Below are positions 8,737-16,454 of a stretch of 23,843 nt of DNA, in pieces. The notes beneath the pieces are model-generated. The model had not been told where the DNA came from and did no database searches. It worked only from the letters and a program-made list of their open reading frames with translations. Each line of letters begins with the position of its first letter. The stretch's first letter is position 1. This DNA is from a virus: the IMG/VR virus record IMGVR_UViG_3300033153_005053, positions 1 through 23,843 of that record; one strand, written 5' to 3'. Made by a program: the position numbers and the translations under genes.

Positions 8737-9846
8737 TTATGGTGTAGCAGTAGCCATTGTTTCCCATTGATAAGTATCACCAGTATTTTTCAAACAAACT
8801 TCAAATGTATCTGCAACACCAGCACCACCAGCGTCATACCACATTTGCCCTTTCATAGTAGCGTCACAAGTAGGTCTGCTTCCTGTATCACCAAGACCAA
8901 GCGAACCATTTATTCTTAACAAGTCATTATCAAACTCACCATAAATTAGAGGGGTATCAGTTGCTGTGTTATCAATATAAAGTTTATTTGATATTACTGT
9001 GCTTGCTGTAGATGGTCCTGCGTTTGATCCAATGATTATGTTGTCATTGGAACCATCTTCAACATTAGCACCGGACATATTCCCAAGGAAAATATTATTA
9101 TCGCCGTCTGAAAGTTCAGCAGTGTACCCCCCTGCCCGATACCCAATACCAATGTTACTGAGAGAACCACTTTGCATCCCAAGGTAATACAACACATCAT
9201 GCCCAATGCCTATGTTGTAATGATCGCCAGTACAAAGTGCCCCAAGTGCTTCGTTACCAATGCCGATGTTTCCGTCAGCATCGTAATTGCCATCAGTACA
9301 CCAACCATCCACCACAGCATTGTAGCCAATTCCTATATTGTCAGAACCGTCTTCTAACTTAGCTATTGCTCCTGTTCCAATCCCAATATTGCCACCACCT
9401 GTGCCATCAATAGACCTGCCAGTATTTTGCCCAATCAATAAGTTGTTTGTTCCCGAAAGAGTGCGTGGATCAGGAATGTTCTCCCCCAGCGAAATATTGT
9501 GTCCTGATTGATCGTACTGGAAGAGCAGTTCCCCATTTATATAAAGTGAACCGGGGAGATTGATAGAGCCAGCTTCAGGTATCGTGATAGTCGAATCCTT
9601 GATCGTGTCTCCAAGGGTTCCATCCCATAAAACAAGTGCATCATCTGTAGATGATACAGGACCAGAAATACCACCACCAACCGCACCATCTTCCCATAAC
9701 TTTGTAGTGTCATTCCATACGATGCCTTCACCATCAGATTGCTCCATTGTAGTTTTTACATTTGACAACTCATGCAAAGAAAGAAGTGGAGGTTGTGCAA
9801 ATGCCAAACTAGGAATCAGCAGTAAAGTTAAAATTAATTTCTTCAT
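8737..9846 (-). CDS. Exported YadA-head-like / tail-fibre-like repeat protein
   Basis: 369 residues. Signal peptide MKKLILTLLLIPSLAFAQ, then the shared module LLSLHELSNVKTTM...GIVWNDTTKLWED (about 21-53), then ISGPVSSTDDALVLWDGTLG, a linker common in phage fibres. Residues about 135-275 hold eight turns of a YadA-head-like repeat (NLLIG, NIGIG five times, NIFLG, NIIIG) with Gly-rich spacers. Next come NKLYIDNT...PLIYGEFDNDLLRING, a frequent cap to such repeats, and a C-terminal module with two cysteines (PTCDATMKGQMWYDAGG...FEVCLKN). The fold should be a trimeric left-handed beta-roll, usually seen in adhesins and phage fibres. As with its neighbours, an export signal on such a protein is odd. 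Confidence 0.82.
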   Translation of the reverse strand: MKKLILTLLLIPSLAFAQPPLLSLHELSNVKTTMEQSDGEGIVWNDTTKLWEDGAVGGGISGPVSSTDDALVLWDGTLGDTIKDSTITIPEAGSINLPGSLYINGELLFQYDQSGHNISLGENIPDPRTLSGTNNLLIGQNTGRSIDGTGGGNIGIGTGAIAKLEDGSDNIGIGYNAVVDGWCTDGNYDADGNIGIGNEALGALCTGDHYNIGIGHDVLYYLGMQSGSLSNIGIGYRAGGYTAELSDGDNNIFLGNMSGANVEDGSNDNIIIGSNAGPSTASTVISNKLYIDNTATDTPLIYGEFDNDLLRINGSLGLGDTGSRPTCDATMKGQMWYDAGGAGVADTFEVCLKNTGDTYQWETMATATP

Positions 9847-9848
9847 TG

Positions 9849-10331
9849 TTAATACTCCTTATGGCAATCAAGGCATAGCAAAGTAAAATCTGCATTCTGC
9901 CCTTCCTGTGCAGTGTATAATCTCAACATATTACTTTCACTATTATCAGTATGAACATCGTGGCAAGTGGAACATTTTATCTTCCCATCAAATAAAGGCA
10001 GTGTAGTAGGTATAGACTTTTCGGATGGTTCCATTCCATAAGGATGTGAAATTCCTAAATCAACTTTTATCAAAGTTCCAAGTTCGTTTTCTATTTCTAT
10101 ATCACCTTCCCGACTATGGCAGGAAGTACATAGCAATTCTTCATTAGCTTTTAAACCTACAAGTGTAATTTCATTTTCAATAATATGGCATACACCACAA
10201 CCACCATCGACATAGTGTGGTGTTTCCTTTTGCATAGTACGGTACATTTCAAAACTGAAATAAGTTAAACCAGCAAGTAGGATAATTCCGGTGCTTGCTA
10301 TCAATCCCTTTTTATATATTTTAGTATTCAT
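9849..10331 (-). CDS. Membrane-anchored tetraheme cytochrome c (doubled CxxCH type)
   Basis: 160 residues. An N-terminal hydrophobic segment (about 10-30, LIASTGIILLAGLTYFSF) would act as signal anchor, leaving the rest outside the cytoplasmic membrane. Four CxxCH heme-attachment motifs are visible: CGVCH (45-49), CTSCH (68-72), CSTCH (120-124) and CLDCH (153-157). The last pair matches the doubled-CxxCH arrangement (CSTCHDVHTDN...LLCLDCHK). Extra His residues (GISHPYG, CHDVH) could be distal heme ligands. By family it would carry electrons at the periplasmic face and would depend on the host's cytochrome c maturation system. It has its own Shine-Dalgarno (AAGGGGA) and lies in the middle of the exported-protein run. 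Partner and substrate are unknown. Confidence 0.9.
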   Translation of the reverse strand: MNTKIYKKGLIASTGIILLAGLTYFSFEMYRTMQKETPHYVDGGCGVCHIIENEITLVGLKANEELLCTSCHSREGDIEIENELGTLIKVDLGISHPYGMEPSEKSIPTTLPLFDGKIKCSTCHDVHTDNSESNMLRLYTAQEGQNADFTLLCLDCHKEY

Positions 10332-10340
10332 AATATCCCC

Positions 10341-11576
10341 TTATGGTATCACCATTCCACCAGTACCAATTATTGGATTTAAACTTATAGGAAAAAATTT
10401 ACTGATAGGATTCATACCACCACTAGCACCACCACCGTAAAAATGGAACCCAATATCTAACGCTCCTGAATCAAACACACCACTAATTTCTGTATGGCTA
10501 GTATCTAATCCAACAGATGAAGCTGAAATATCTGCCATATCAATAGCAGGAGATAAAGCACCTAAATGCCTTTCATCAAAAAGAGATTCAGCATAAGTAT
10601 CATCGTGTGTACCATATACAGGATCACTTGTAGAATTGTTGGCACCACTATTCCAATTTGTAGTTCCGTTATATGTTATGTTGTAATTATTTCTGCTATT
10701 GCCAGATGCGGTAATGTTTGTAGGGCAATTAGAAATAATGTTGTAATATATATCTGCATATATATTATTGGAATCTTTTATTCCAATAGTGGAAGCAACA
10801 TTATTACAATCTATCGTATTGTATTTTATTACTGATGTTCCTGCAATTCTTGTATCTATTCTTATACCAGTACCATTAACAAAAATATTATTCAGCACAT
10901 GAGTAAAGGATGCATTATCGGCATCATTAGTAACATATACTCCACCATAAGTAGTGCTTGCTCCGGTTAAATCAAAATAACTATTAGAAATAGTAAGTTC
11001 ATTTCTAATCGCTTCACCAAGACCAGCCCCATCAACAAAAGAAAAATATGCCCTACCTTTTGTATTTGTATCATCAAAATAATTCTGATCAATTATTAAG
11101 TTCACTTGCCTTCCAGAACTACTATTGATACAAGCCCCAGTAGCATACCCACAGTAACGATGATAAAATCCCTGCAATCGTGTTTGCACTGTAATAGGGG
11201 TAGTATTGCCAAACGAAAACTGGTGTCCATAAGTAGTATCAGGAGAACCATAACCAGTAATACATTCAGCAGAAGTATCCGCACCAATAGTATTATCACG
11301 GCAATCTGTTGTGTATATCCAATTATCAGGAGTACCATCAGAAAGCATTTGAGCATCATTAGCAGTAAAAGTAATAGTTCTCATAATTGTTGATTGTTCA
11401 AATTTGATAATTGCTCCCGCTTCTACAGTAACAGTGGTGCTAATATTTACGCTTGCAGTAAGAACATAAGTTTCACCTGATACCCATGTTTCAGGAACAG
11501 TGATAGTTCCACTTTTAGTTTCATAACCAAAAGCTAAAGATGGAAACAGCAAAAGTAAAATTAAAAATTTTTTCAC
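10341..11576 (-). CDS. Exported right-handed beta-helix protein, copy B
   Basis: 411 residues, starting at a GTG that overlaps the upstream stop (GTGA, 11576-11573). Signal peptide MKKFLILLLLFPSLAFGYE, then WVSGETYVLTASVNISTTV with 'VEAGAIIKF'. This 'y.l...i.v..g..LtI..G..Ikf' start is usual for secreted beta-helix proteins. Strand-turn repeats rich in Asn follow (NELTISNSYFDLT, VIKYNTIDCNN, IYYNIISNCPTN). The C-terminus contains ISGVFDSGALDIGFHFYGG and then the tail PISKFFPISLNPIIG. It is clearly paralogous to the adjacent upstream gene at both ends but diverged in the middle. It may bind or act on a polysaccharide; no catalytic site is evident. Confidence 0.8.
   Translation of the reverse strand: MKKFLILLLLFPSLAFGYETKSGTITVPETWVSGETYVLTASVNISTTVTVEAGAIIKFEQSTIMRTITFTANDAQMLSDGTPDNWIYTTDCRDNTIGADTSAECITGYGSPDTTYGHQFSFGNTTPITVQTRLQGFYHRYCGYATGACINSSSGRQVNLIIDQNYFDDTNTKGRAYFSFVDGAGLGEAIRNELTISNSYFDLTGASTTYGGVYVTNDADNASFTHVLNNIFVNGTGIRIDTRIAGTSVIKYNTIDCNNVASTIGIKDSNNIYADIYYNIISNCPTNITASGNSRNNYNITYNGTTNWNSGANNSTSDPVYGTHDDTYAESLFDERHLGALSPAIDMADISASSVGLDTSHTEISGVFDSGALDIGFHFYGGGASGGMNPISKFFPISLNPIIGTGGMVIP
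10345..10415 (-). repeat. Direct repeat coding the shared C-terminal tag (copy in beta-helix B)
   Basis: 71 bases encoding the last 23-24 residues of beta-helix protein B. By eye they differ at about nine positions from 11577-11647 in the neighbouring gene. The matching is much tighter than in the body of the two genes. Confidence 0.75.
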
Positions 11577-12865
11577 GGTATCACCATCGTGCCAGCACCA
11601 ATTATTGGATTTAAACTTATTGGGAAAAACTTACTGATAGGCTTCATAGCACTACCAGCACCAGCAGTAAAATAATGAAAACCTAAATCAAGAGTACCAC
11701 TATCATTCACCCCGTCATCAGTAGCGTGTTTACCATCAAGCCCTGCTAATGTTGCGGTAGTGCTTCCTGCATCAATAGCATTTGAAGAAACACCTAAATG
11801 ATAATCATCTGCCCATACAGGTGTGTATGTTCCAGCGTGTTCTTGAAAGTCTGGTGTGGTAGTTATTTCTGATGCTACTTTAACCCATGTAGCACTGTAA
11901 TCTGTTCCATTGTTGTAAGCTAAATTGTTGTAATGCTTTCCAGTAGGTATATCAAAAACAAGAGCATTAAATCCTGCTCCACACCCTTGTACAATGTTAT
12001 CTGAAATCTGTATATTAGGAATTGTTCCATGAGTATAGAAATAAAATCCAGTTCCTGTATGTCCTGCGTTATTACAAACAATAGTATTATTGTTTATAGT
12101 GAATGAAACATTTGCATTATCTCTGCTTTCCAAATATAAAAAATGGGCATCAGAAGATGATTCTGTTATGAACAAATTATTTTCAATTATAAAAATATCT
12201 TCAGTTCCAGCATAACGCATACCAAAATCCATTTGTCTAGCAGAGGTATCATCTCCAGTATAACTATCATGGATAATATTATTTTTAAATATAAAAGTAG
12301 TTACACCAGCATCAGGAGCAAGATTATGTGCTATTAAATAATTGGATGTACAAGCAAGGTCTTGAAAATCACGCACAATACTATTCTGCATATTAAATGT
12401 AAAGTTTGGATTAGCACTCATATAAAAAGAACTAACACCACCAACATATGAAAATTCAGTGTAGTTAATTGTAACACTTGGTTCAGTTGCTCCTGCTATA
12501 TTAACAACAGCAATATCACAATTTGTAACAGCAACATCATCACAAGACGCATGATCAGTTACATCTGCACCTACACTTTTATCAGCACATGAAGTCCAGT
12601 ACACAGGATTTGCTTGTGTGCCATTAACAGAGAGAGTATCATATACATTTATTCTTCTGCCTGATGCAATGCCTGTATTGAATATCTTTATTATTGCACC
12701 ATCTTGAATTGTTAAAGAGTTACCATCAGAAATAGTAAGGGCAACTTGAAGAAGGTATGTTTCTCCAGATACCCAAACTTCATCACCAATAATACTCCCC
12801 CCTTCAACTTCATAGCCAAAAGCTAAAGATGGAAACAGCAATAGTATAAGTAAAAGTTTTTTCAT
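11573..12865 (-). CDS. Exported right-handed beta-helix protein, copy A
   Basis: 430 residues from the ATG at 12865, which overlaps the upstream stop (ATGA). An in-frame start 12 codons farther upstream exists but would add a non-signal extension (residues before MKKLLLILLLF), so I rejected it. The signal peptide MKKLLLILLLFPSLAFGYE is almost the same as in copy B. It is followed by WVSGETYLLQVALTISDGNSLTIQDGAIIKI. The central region has beta-helix-like turns (FNMQNSIVRDF, IIENNLFITES, FTINNNTIVCNN, IQISDNIVQGC). The C-terminus is VNDSGTLDLGFHYFTAG plus the tail PISKFFPISLNPIIG. Tandem duplication with copy B is evident. Surface or extracellular carbohydrate binding is plausible but not shown. 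Confidence 0.8.
   Translation of the reverse strand: MKKLLLILLLFPSLAFGYEVEGGSIIGDEVWVSGETYLLQVALTISDGNSLTIQDGAIIKIFNTGIASGRRINVYDTLSVNGTQANPVYWTSCADKSVGADVTDHASCDDVAVTNCDIAVVNIAGATEPSVTINYTEFSYVGGVSSFYMSANPNFTFNMQNSIVRDFQDLACTSNYLIAHNLAPDAGVTTFIFKNNIIHDSYTGDDTSARQMDFGMRYAGTEDIFIIENNLFITESSSDAHFLYLESRDNANVSFTINNNTIVCNNAGHTGTGFYFYTHGTIPNIQISDNIVQGCGAGFNALVFDIPTGKHYNNLAYNNGTDYSATWVKVASEITTTPDFQEHAGTYTPVWADDYHLGVSSNAIDAGSTTATLAGLDGKHATDDGVNDSGTLDLGFHYFTAGAGSAMKPISKFFPISLNPIIGAGTMVIP
11577..11647 (-). repeat. Direct repeat coding the shared C-terminal tag (copy in beta-helix A)
   Basis: 71 bases encoding the conserved C-terminal tail of beta-helix protein A, the partner of 10345-10415. The most conserved run codes for FFPISLNPIIG. 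Confidence 0.75.
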
Positions 12866-13665
12866 TGTACCGTCACAGGTAATACAGCAGTTGAAAACCA
12901 AGCATCAGAAACCGCTTGTGCAAGGTGATCCTTAGAACCTCCACCCTCAAACAAAACATTTCTTACAACTTCAGAATCACCATTAGCATCTACTGCTTGG
13001 GATTCATAAATGTCGAAGTCTTTAGTGCTTCCTTTGAATTTAATGAGAGTAGAAAATTCAGCAGTGGTTCCATCCCACTCACCACTATCAGTATGGATAG
13101 CATGACCAGTGCTTTTTAACTCATGCCAGAAAGCAAGGTAAACAGTTTGTGTATAAGAATGAGTAGCCCAACCAGCAATGCTAGAAATTACATAGCTAAC
13201 AGAAGGACCACTAACACCAGAAGTAATGATAGCATTCACATTAGGATAGATAGAAGTGTAGGTAATAGTATCACCATCAATACTAATATTAGATGTATCA
13301 GCAGAAGGGTCAACAGCACTAAATTGTGAAGTCTCCTGCTCGAAATAATACACACCACCAAAACTAAAAGTGGTGCTTAACCCATCTCTGGTGTAGGTAA
13401 TGTCACCACTACCTTTATTCAATGACCATGCAATCGGTGCGGTAGTAACATCATAAGTAGTAGTATTATCAACTACAGCTTTGTTGCTCTTTTTCCAAGT
13501 ACCATCATTGTAATTTATACCATCACCTTTTATTGTGTAGGTAGGTGTGGTAGTAGTCCATTCATTAACAATAGTTTCTTGTGCAAAAGACTTCCCACAT
13601 AGGAACCCTATTACTAAAAAGAAACATATGAAAAAAAGGAATAGTTTATCCTGCACATTTAGCAT
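12862..13665 (-). CDS. Exported hypothetical beta-rich protein
   Basis: About 267 residues from ATG 13665 (MLNVQDKLFLFF). The Shine-Dalgarno AGGAAGG is placed correctly for this ATG, while an in-frame GTG three codons upstream overlaps it. Signal peptide with a long hydrophobic core ending GKSFAQE. The mature part has GDITYTRDGLSTTFSFGGVYYF, then ITYTSIYPNVNAIIT and a C-terminal FSTAVLPVTVQ. These resemble the 'Y-x-x-[IV]-YP-x-[IV]-x' and 'aa.yPVt.d' motifs of bacterial surface proteins, a weak similarity from memory. No enzyme motif. It is translationally coupled to the first beta-helix gene by an ATGA overlap. Confidence 0.72.
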   Translation of the reverse strand: MLNVQDKLFLFFICFFLVIGFLCGKSFAQETIVNEWTTTTPTYTIKGDGINYNDGTWKKSNKAVVDNTTTYDVTTAPIAWSLNKGSGDITYTRDGLSTTFSFGGVYYFEQETSQFSAVDPSADTSNISIDGDTITYTSIYPNVNAIITSGVSGPSVSYVISSIAGWATHSYTQTVYLAFWHELKSTGHAIHTDSGEWDGTTAEFSTLIKFKGSTKDFDIYESQAVDANGDSEVVRNVLFEGGGSKDHLAQAVSDAWFSTAVLPVTVQ

Positions 13666-13679
13666 AATAAACACCTTCC

Positions 13680-14072
13680 TTATGGAGCGGTATATTTAGG
13701 AGCGTATAAGGTAACCGTAGTAGATTCACCACTAGCACAAATTAAACTAATAGCGGCATTAGTAAAAGGGGAAAAGTTCATAGTCATATCAGCATAGATA
13801 GGCATATCAGTAATAGCGGCTGTACCACCAGTAAAATCTATAAAGGCAGTAGAAGAACCAGAATTGTAAATACTAAGTTCTCTGGTTACCATAGGTGCCC
13901 ATGTAATAGTAGTATTAGTATCGGCAACTGCTACAACAGTAAATTGAACAGCATTAGATGTAGGAGATTGTGCCCGTACTTCACCGGGGGGATAAGTACA
14001 ATATAAACCTAACCCAAGCATACAACCAGTTAGAACTACAACACCAAAGATTTTAAACAAATTTTTTTTCAT
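13680..14072 (-). CDS. Small exported beta-sandwich-like protein
   Basis: 130 residues with an N-terminal basic-hydrophobic leader (MKKNLFKIFGVVVLTGCMLG). VLTGC fits a lipobox, but VRAQS at about 32-36 is also a plausible signal peptidase I site, so lipoprotein or soluble export cannot be separated. The mature part is short beta strands with LSIYNSGSSTAFIDFTGGTA and ISLICASGESTTVTLYA, a pattern I associate with small phage decoration-like beta sandwiches. First of nine consecutive exported products, just after the sulfotransferase. Strong Shine-Dalgarno (GAGGAG). Confidence 0.72.
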   Translation of the reverse strand: MKKNLFKIFGVVVLTGCMLGLGLYCTYPPGEVRAQSPTSNAVQFTVVAVADTNTTITWAPMVTRELSIYNSGSSTAFIDFTGGTAAITDMPIYADMTMNFSPFTNAAISLICASGESTTVTLYAPKYTAP

Positions 14073-14077
14073 GACGG

Positions 14078-14662
14078 TTACTCCTCATAGTTAAATGCAA
14101 TAAGCATAGCCATAAGATAGCTATTTACTCTAGCAGTTAAAGCATCTGGAAATCTAGCTTTCCATGTTCCTATTTTACCATTGTTTGTTATATGCCGTCC
14201 ATGTATCTGTGTTTTCTTATCATGCTCCTTAAAACTGGTGAAAGTATCAGCAATCTTTTTGTTTTCTTTAATTGAATGTTTAACTGCAATGTTATTAGCC
14301 TGTTCTTCAGATAAATCTGCTCTAACTAATTCAGCTATCCGCTTCACTAGCTGTGCTTCATTTCCCCCAAAGTAATCTTCATATCTTATCAGGTGATGCT
14401 GACCACTAAAGTATCGTGCCTGTAGTAGCTGTAAATGCCTCTTACGCTGTACAAATAAAGTAATGAAGGCTTCCTCTAGGGTTATGTCAAAAGCACCAGC
14501 ATAGGAGCATATAGCATCCCGTGGATCACGGTAAGTTGCTAATGCTATCATGTTATTAGCAGGGGTATAGAAACCATGCACTTTAGTTGTATTACCAAAC
14601 TCTTTAGCAACTTGCCACACAAAGGTAGAGCCAGCCCGTTCCATTCCAGTTACTACAAACAT
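14078..14662 (-). CDS. PAPS-dependent sulfotransferase-like protein
   Basis: About 194 residues. Starting at ATG 14662 gives MFVVTGMERAGSTFVW and the same TAATG overlap used elsewhere in this operon; an in-frame GTG at 14668 would add two residues. The 5'-phosphosulfate-binding loop GMERAGSTF (about 6-14), the 3'-phosphate motif YRDPRDAICS (about 44-53, equal to RxPxDxxxS) and the C-terminal GKIGTWKARF (GxxGxWK type) are all present. By family it transfers sulfate from PAPS to a sugar or other acceptor in the cytoplasm. It is shorter than typical sulfotransferases (about 250-300 aa), with little between the conserved blocks. Last gene of the glycan cassette; a sulfated glycan is the likely product. 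Confidence 0.85.
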   Translation of the reverse strand: MFVVTGMERAGSTFVWQVAKEFGNTTKVHGFYTPANNMIALATYRDPRDAICSYAGAFDITLEEAFITLFVQRKRHLQLLQARYFSGQHHLIRYEDYFGGNEAQLVKRIAELVRADLSEEQANNIAVKHSIKENKKIADTFTSFKEHDKKTQIHGRHITNNGKIGTWKARFPDALTARVNSYLMAMLIAFNYEE

Positions 14663-15498
14663 TACCACCGTGCCCCAAGCATATAGTAATTATTCTTAGG
14701 GGTAGCCTGTAAAAATGTTAGCTTAGTTTTTGCAAAGCTGGGGTGGTCAATGTCGAGCATTTGAAAGTACCGCATATTATCATAGTTTCCAAAATCCTTT
14801 TGGAAAGCTACTTGCATATACTTAATGCCGTTTAGTTTCTGGAAGACTGCATTTCGTAATTCAATAGGTGCTTCACTCAGTGACCAGTTAGCAATTAAAG
14901 CGGCATTAATATCTAACAGTGTTTTCTCTTCATGCATCTGCTCCACATCAGTCACATACCACACACCATCAACACCGCAAGACTCTAGGTAATACTTCTG
15001 TAGTGCAGAGGTAATAGGAGTGTCAATAAGAATGTATTGCCCTGTAAAACCTAATGCATGAATCAACCTACACATACAACCGTAGCCCCCACCAAACTCA
15101 AATACCATTTCTAAATTATGAACATAATCTTTCATGTAGCTTTCCATAACATATATGCTATACACTTGGTGTATCAAGTTAGGTGAAGTGCTAGGATCAA
15201 TACGGCTTCTAGTCGGTGCCCCAACATTACACTCATGTAAAACTGACTGCCAGCGTTTCCATTGTGAACTTGCTTTTAGTAATTCATATTCTTTTCTAAT
15301 GTAAGGAGTATCAGCAGGAACAAACATGGTGTATTGAATAACATCCCATTGCAGAAACTTAGATATGTCACTATGCATAATGTGTTGCTGGATGTGGGCA
15401 TTATTAGTTTCCCAAATACGGTCACTACCATCAGTCTTAGCATCTAGGATTTGTACAGTGTTTACTAATGTTTCTTCTAGTTCCTGCATCCTTTTCAT
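14662..15498 (-). CDS. Putative sugar O-methyltransferase-like SAM enzyme
   Basis: 278 residues. A class I SAM-binding loop is visible at about 132-140 (VFEFGGGYG), followed by GQYILIDTP as the acidic strand-2 region. The long N-terminal part (SQWKRWQSVLHECNVGAPTRS, NLIHQVYSIYVMESYM) and the overall length resemble the putative sugar O-methyltransferase family found in glycan clusters. It overlaps the preceding glycosyltransferase (ATGA) and the sulfotransferase (TAATG). It probably methylates the sugar made by the cassette. Substrate and position unknown. Confidence 0.78.
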   Translation of the reverse strand: MKRMQELEETLVNTVQILDAKTDGSDRIWETNNAHIQQHIMHSDISKFLQWDVIQYTMFVPADTPYIRKEYELLKASSQWKRWQSVLHECNVGAPTRSRIDPSTSPNLIHQVYSIYVMESYMKDYVHNLEMVFEFGGGYGCMCRLIHALGFTGQYILIDTPITSALQKYYLESCGVDGVWYVTDVEQMHEEKTLLDINAALIANWSLSEAPIELRNAVFQKLNGIKYMQVAFQKDFGNYDNMRYFQMLDIDHPSFAKTKLTFLQATPKNNYYMLGARW

Positions 15499-16454
15499 AA
15501 TAGCCCTACTTTCTTAAACACCGTATTAAACCGCTGTTCCCAAGTGTGATCTTTTATACATCTGTTATACCCAGCTTCTCTAATTGCATTTCTGGCTTCT
15601 GTGTTCTCTGCATAGTATTTGCAAATGTCAATTAACTCAGTAAGGTTATTAGGATCAAATGTAACTACTTCTTTTCCAATTTCAAACAAGGTTCCTAAAT
15701 CTTCAAACTCTTCTGATAATGATAGCCCCGCCAGTGCAGTAACCTCGAAATCCCTTAACCTAATTTGCTTCATGTGTGTATTAGATATTTCAGCATTCCC
15801 AATTCCTCTAGGAATAATATTCACAGCAGTTTCACTTACCATCTTAAACATGGTAGGAAAAGACACACCGCTTGACATTGAAATAGATAGGTTACCTTGA
15901 TCCCGTAAGTACAACATTAAATTTGAACGGTAGCCATATATCCTGCCAACCAACCCCACATCAAAATGTGGTCTAACACTCATATCAGGTATATAGAAAT
16001 CAGGGTTAATTGCTAGTGGGGTATACAAAGCATTAGCCCCCAACTGTGCAAAGTATTCTAGTGTGCATCTATCAACCGTCCATGTAACATCAAACTGATT
16101 AGCAATTAATGTGTTAGCCCTTTTAAACGAACCAACATTATTACAGCCAAAGTTCATGCAATACACACCACTACTTTTTATTTCTTCAACAGCCCATGTA
16201 GTAGTATTAACATCAGAAAGATAACCAAAGAAAAGATCAAAAGGTTTTTCTGCATGATTCTTTTTAAACTGTTCGACCATCTCTACATTCATATCACTTT
16301 TATCAGTAATTTTCCAATCAGGATTATATTCACTATACCCGTAATCACCCCAATCAAACCAAACAACATCAAACATATTTTGTAGCGTCCAGATTAGGTT
16401 AGGTTTTTCCCAATCAGTATCATGGAGTGCAACAAATATTCTTAGCTTCTTCAT
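15495..16454 (-). CDS. CgeB-like glycosyltransferase (GT-B, second copy)
   Basis: 319 residues with GT-B organisation: an N-terminal Rossmann half (KKLRIFVALHDTDW... DLFFGYLSDVNTT), a linker at about 150-165 (FYIPDMSVRPHFDVGLVG) and a C-terminal half with IRLRDFEVTALAGLSLSEEF, IDICKYYAEN and AIREAGYNRCIKDHTWEQRF (about 230-312). The last blocks match the CgeB-like 'R.fE..a.G......f..l' and 'G......HtW..R' signatures. The usual Glu-rich sugar-donor motif is only partly kept (RDFEVTALAGLSL). Adjacent to a related glycosyltransferase through a TAATG overlap. Donor and acceptor unknown. Confidence 0.82.
   Translation of the reverse strand: MKKLRIFVALHDTDWEKPNLIWTLQNMFDVVWFDWGDYGYSEYNPDWKITDKSDMNVEMVEQFKKNHAEKPFDLFFGYLSDVNTTTWAVEEIKSSGVYCMNFGCNNVGSFKRANTLIANQFDVTWTVDRCTLEYFAQLGANALYTPLAINPDFYIPDMSVRPHFDVGLVGRIYGYRSNLMLYLRDQGNLSISMSSGVSFPTMFKMVSETAVNIIPRGIGNAEISNTHMKQIRLRDFEVTALAGLSLSEEFEDLGTLFEIGKEVVTFDPNNLTELIDICKYYAENTEARNAIREAGYNRCIKDHTWEQRFNTVFKKVGLL

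Noticed and set aside
10566-10835. Ile/Cys-rich plus-strand open frame
   Set aside because: It is the complement of the Asn- and Tyr-rich beta-helix coils, not a membrane protein gene.
12866-12901. Twelve-codon N-terminal extension of beta-helix protein A
   Set aside because: It would place polar residues before a perfect signal peptide and lacks a ribosome-binding site. The ATG at 12865 overlaps the upstream stop, as elsewhere in the operon.
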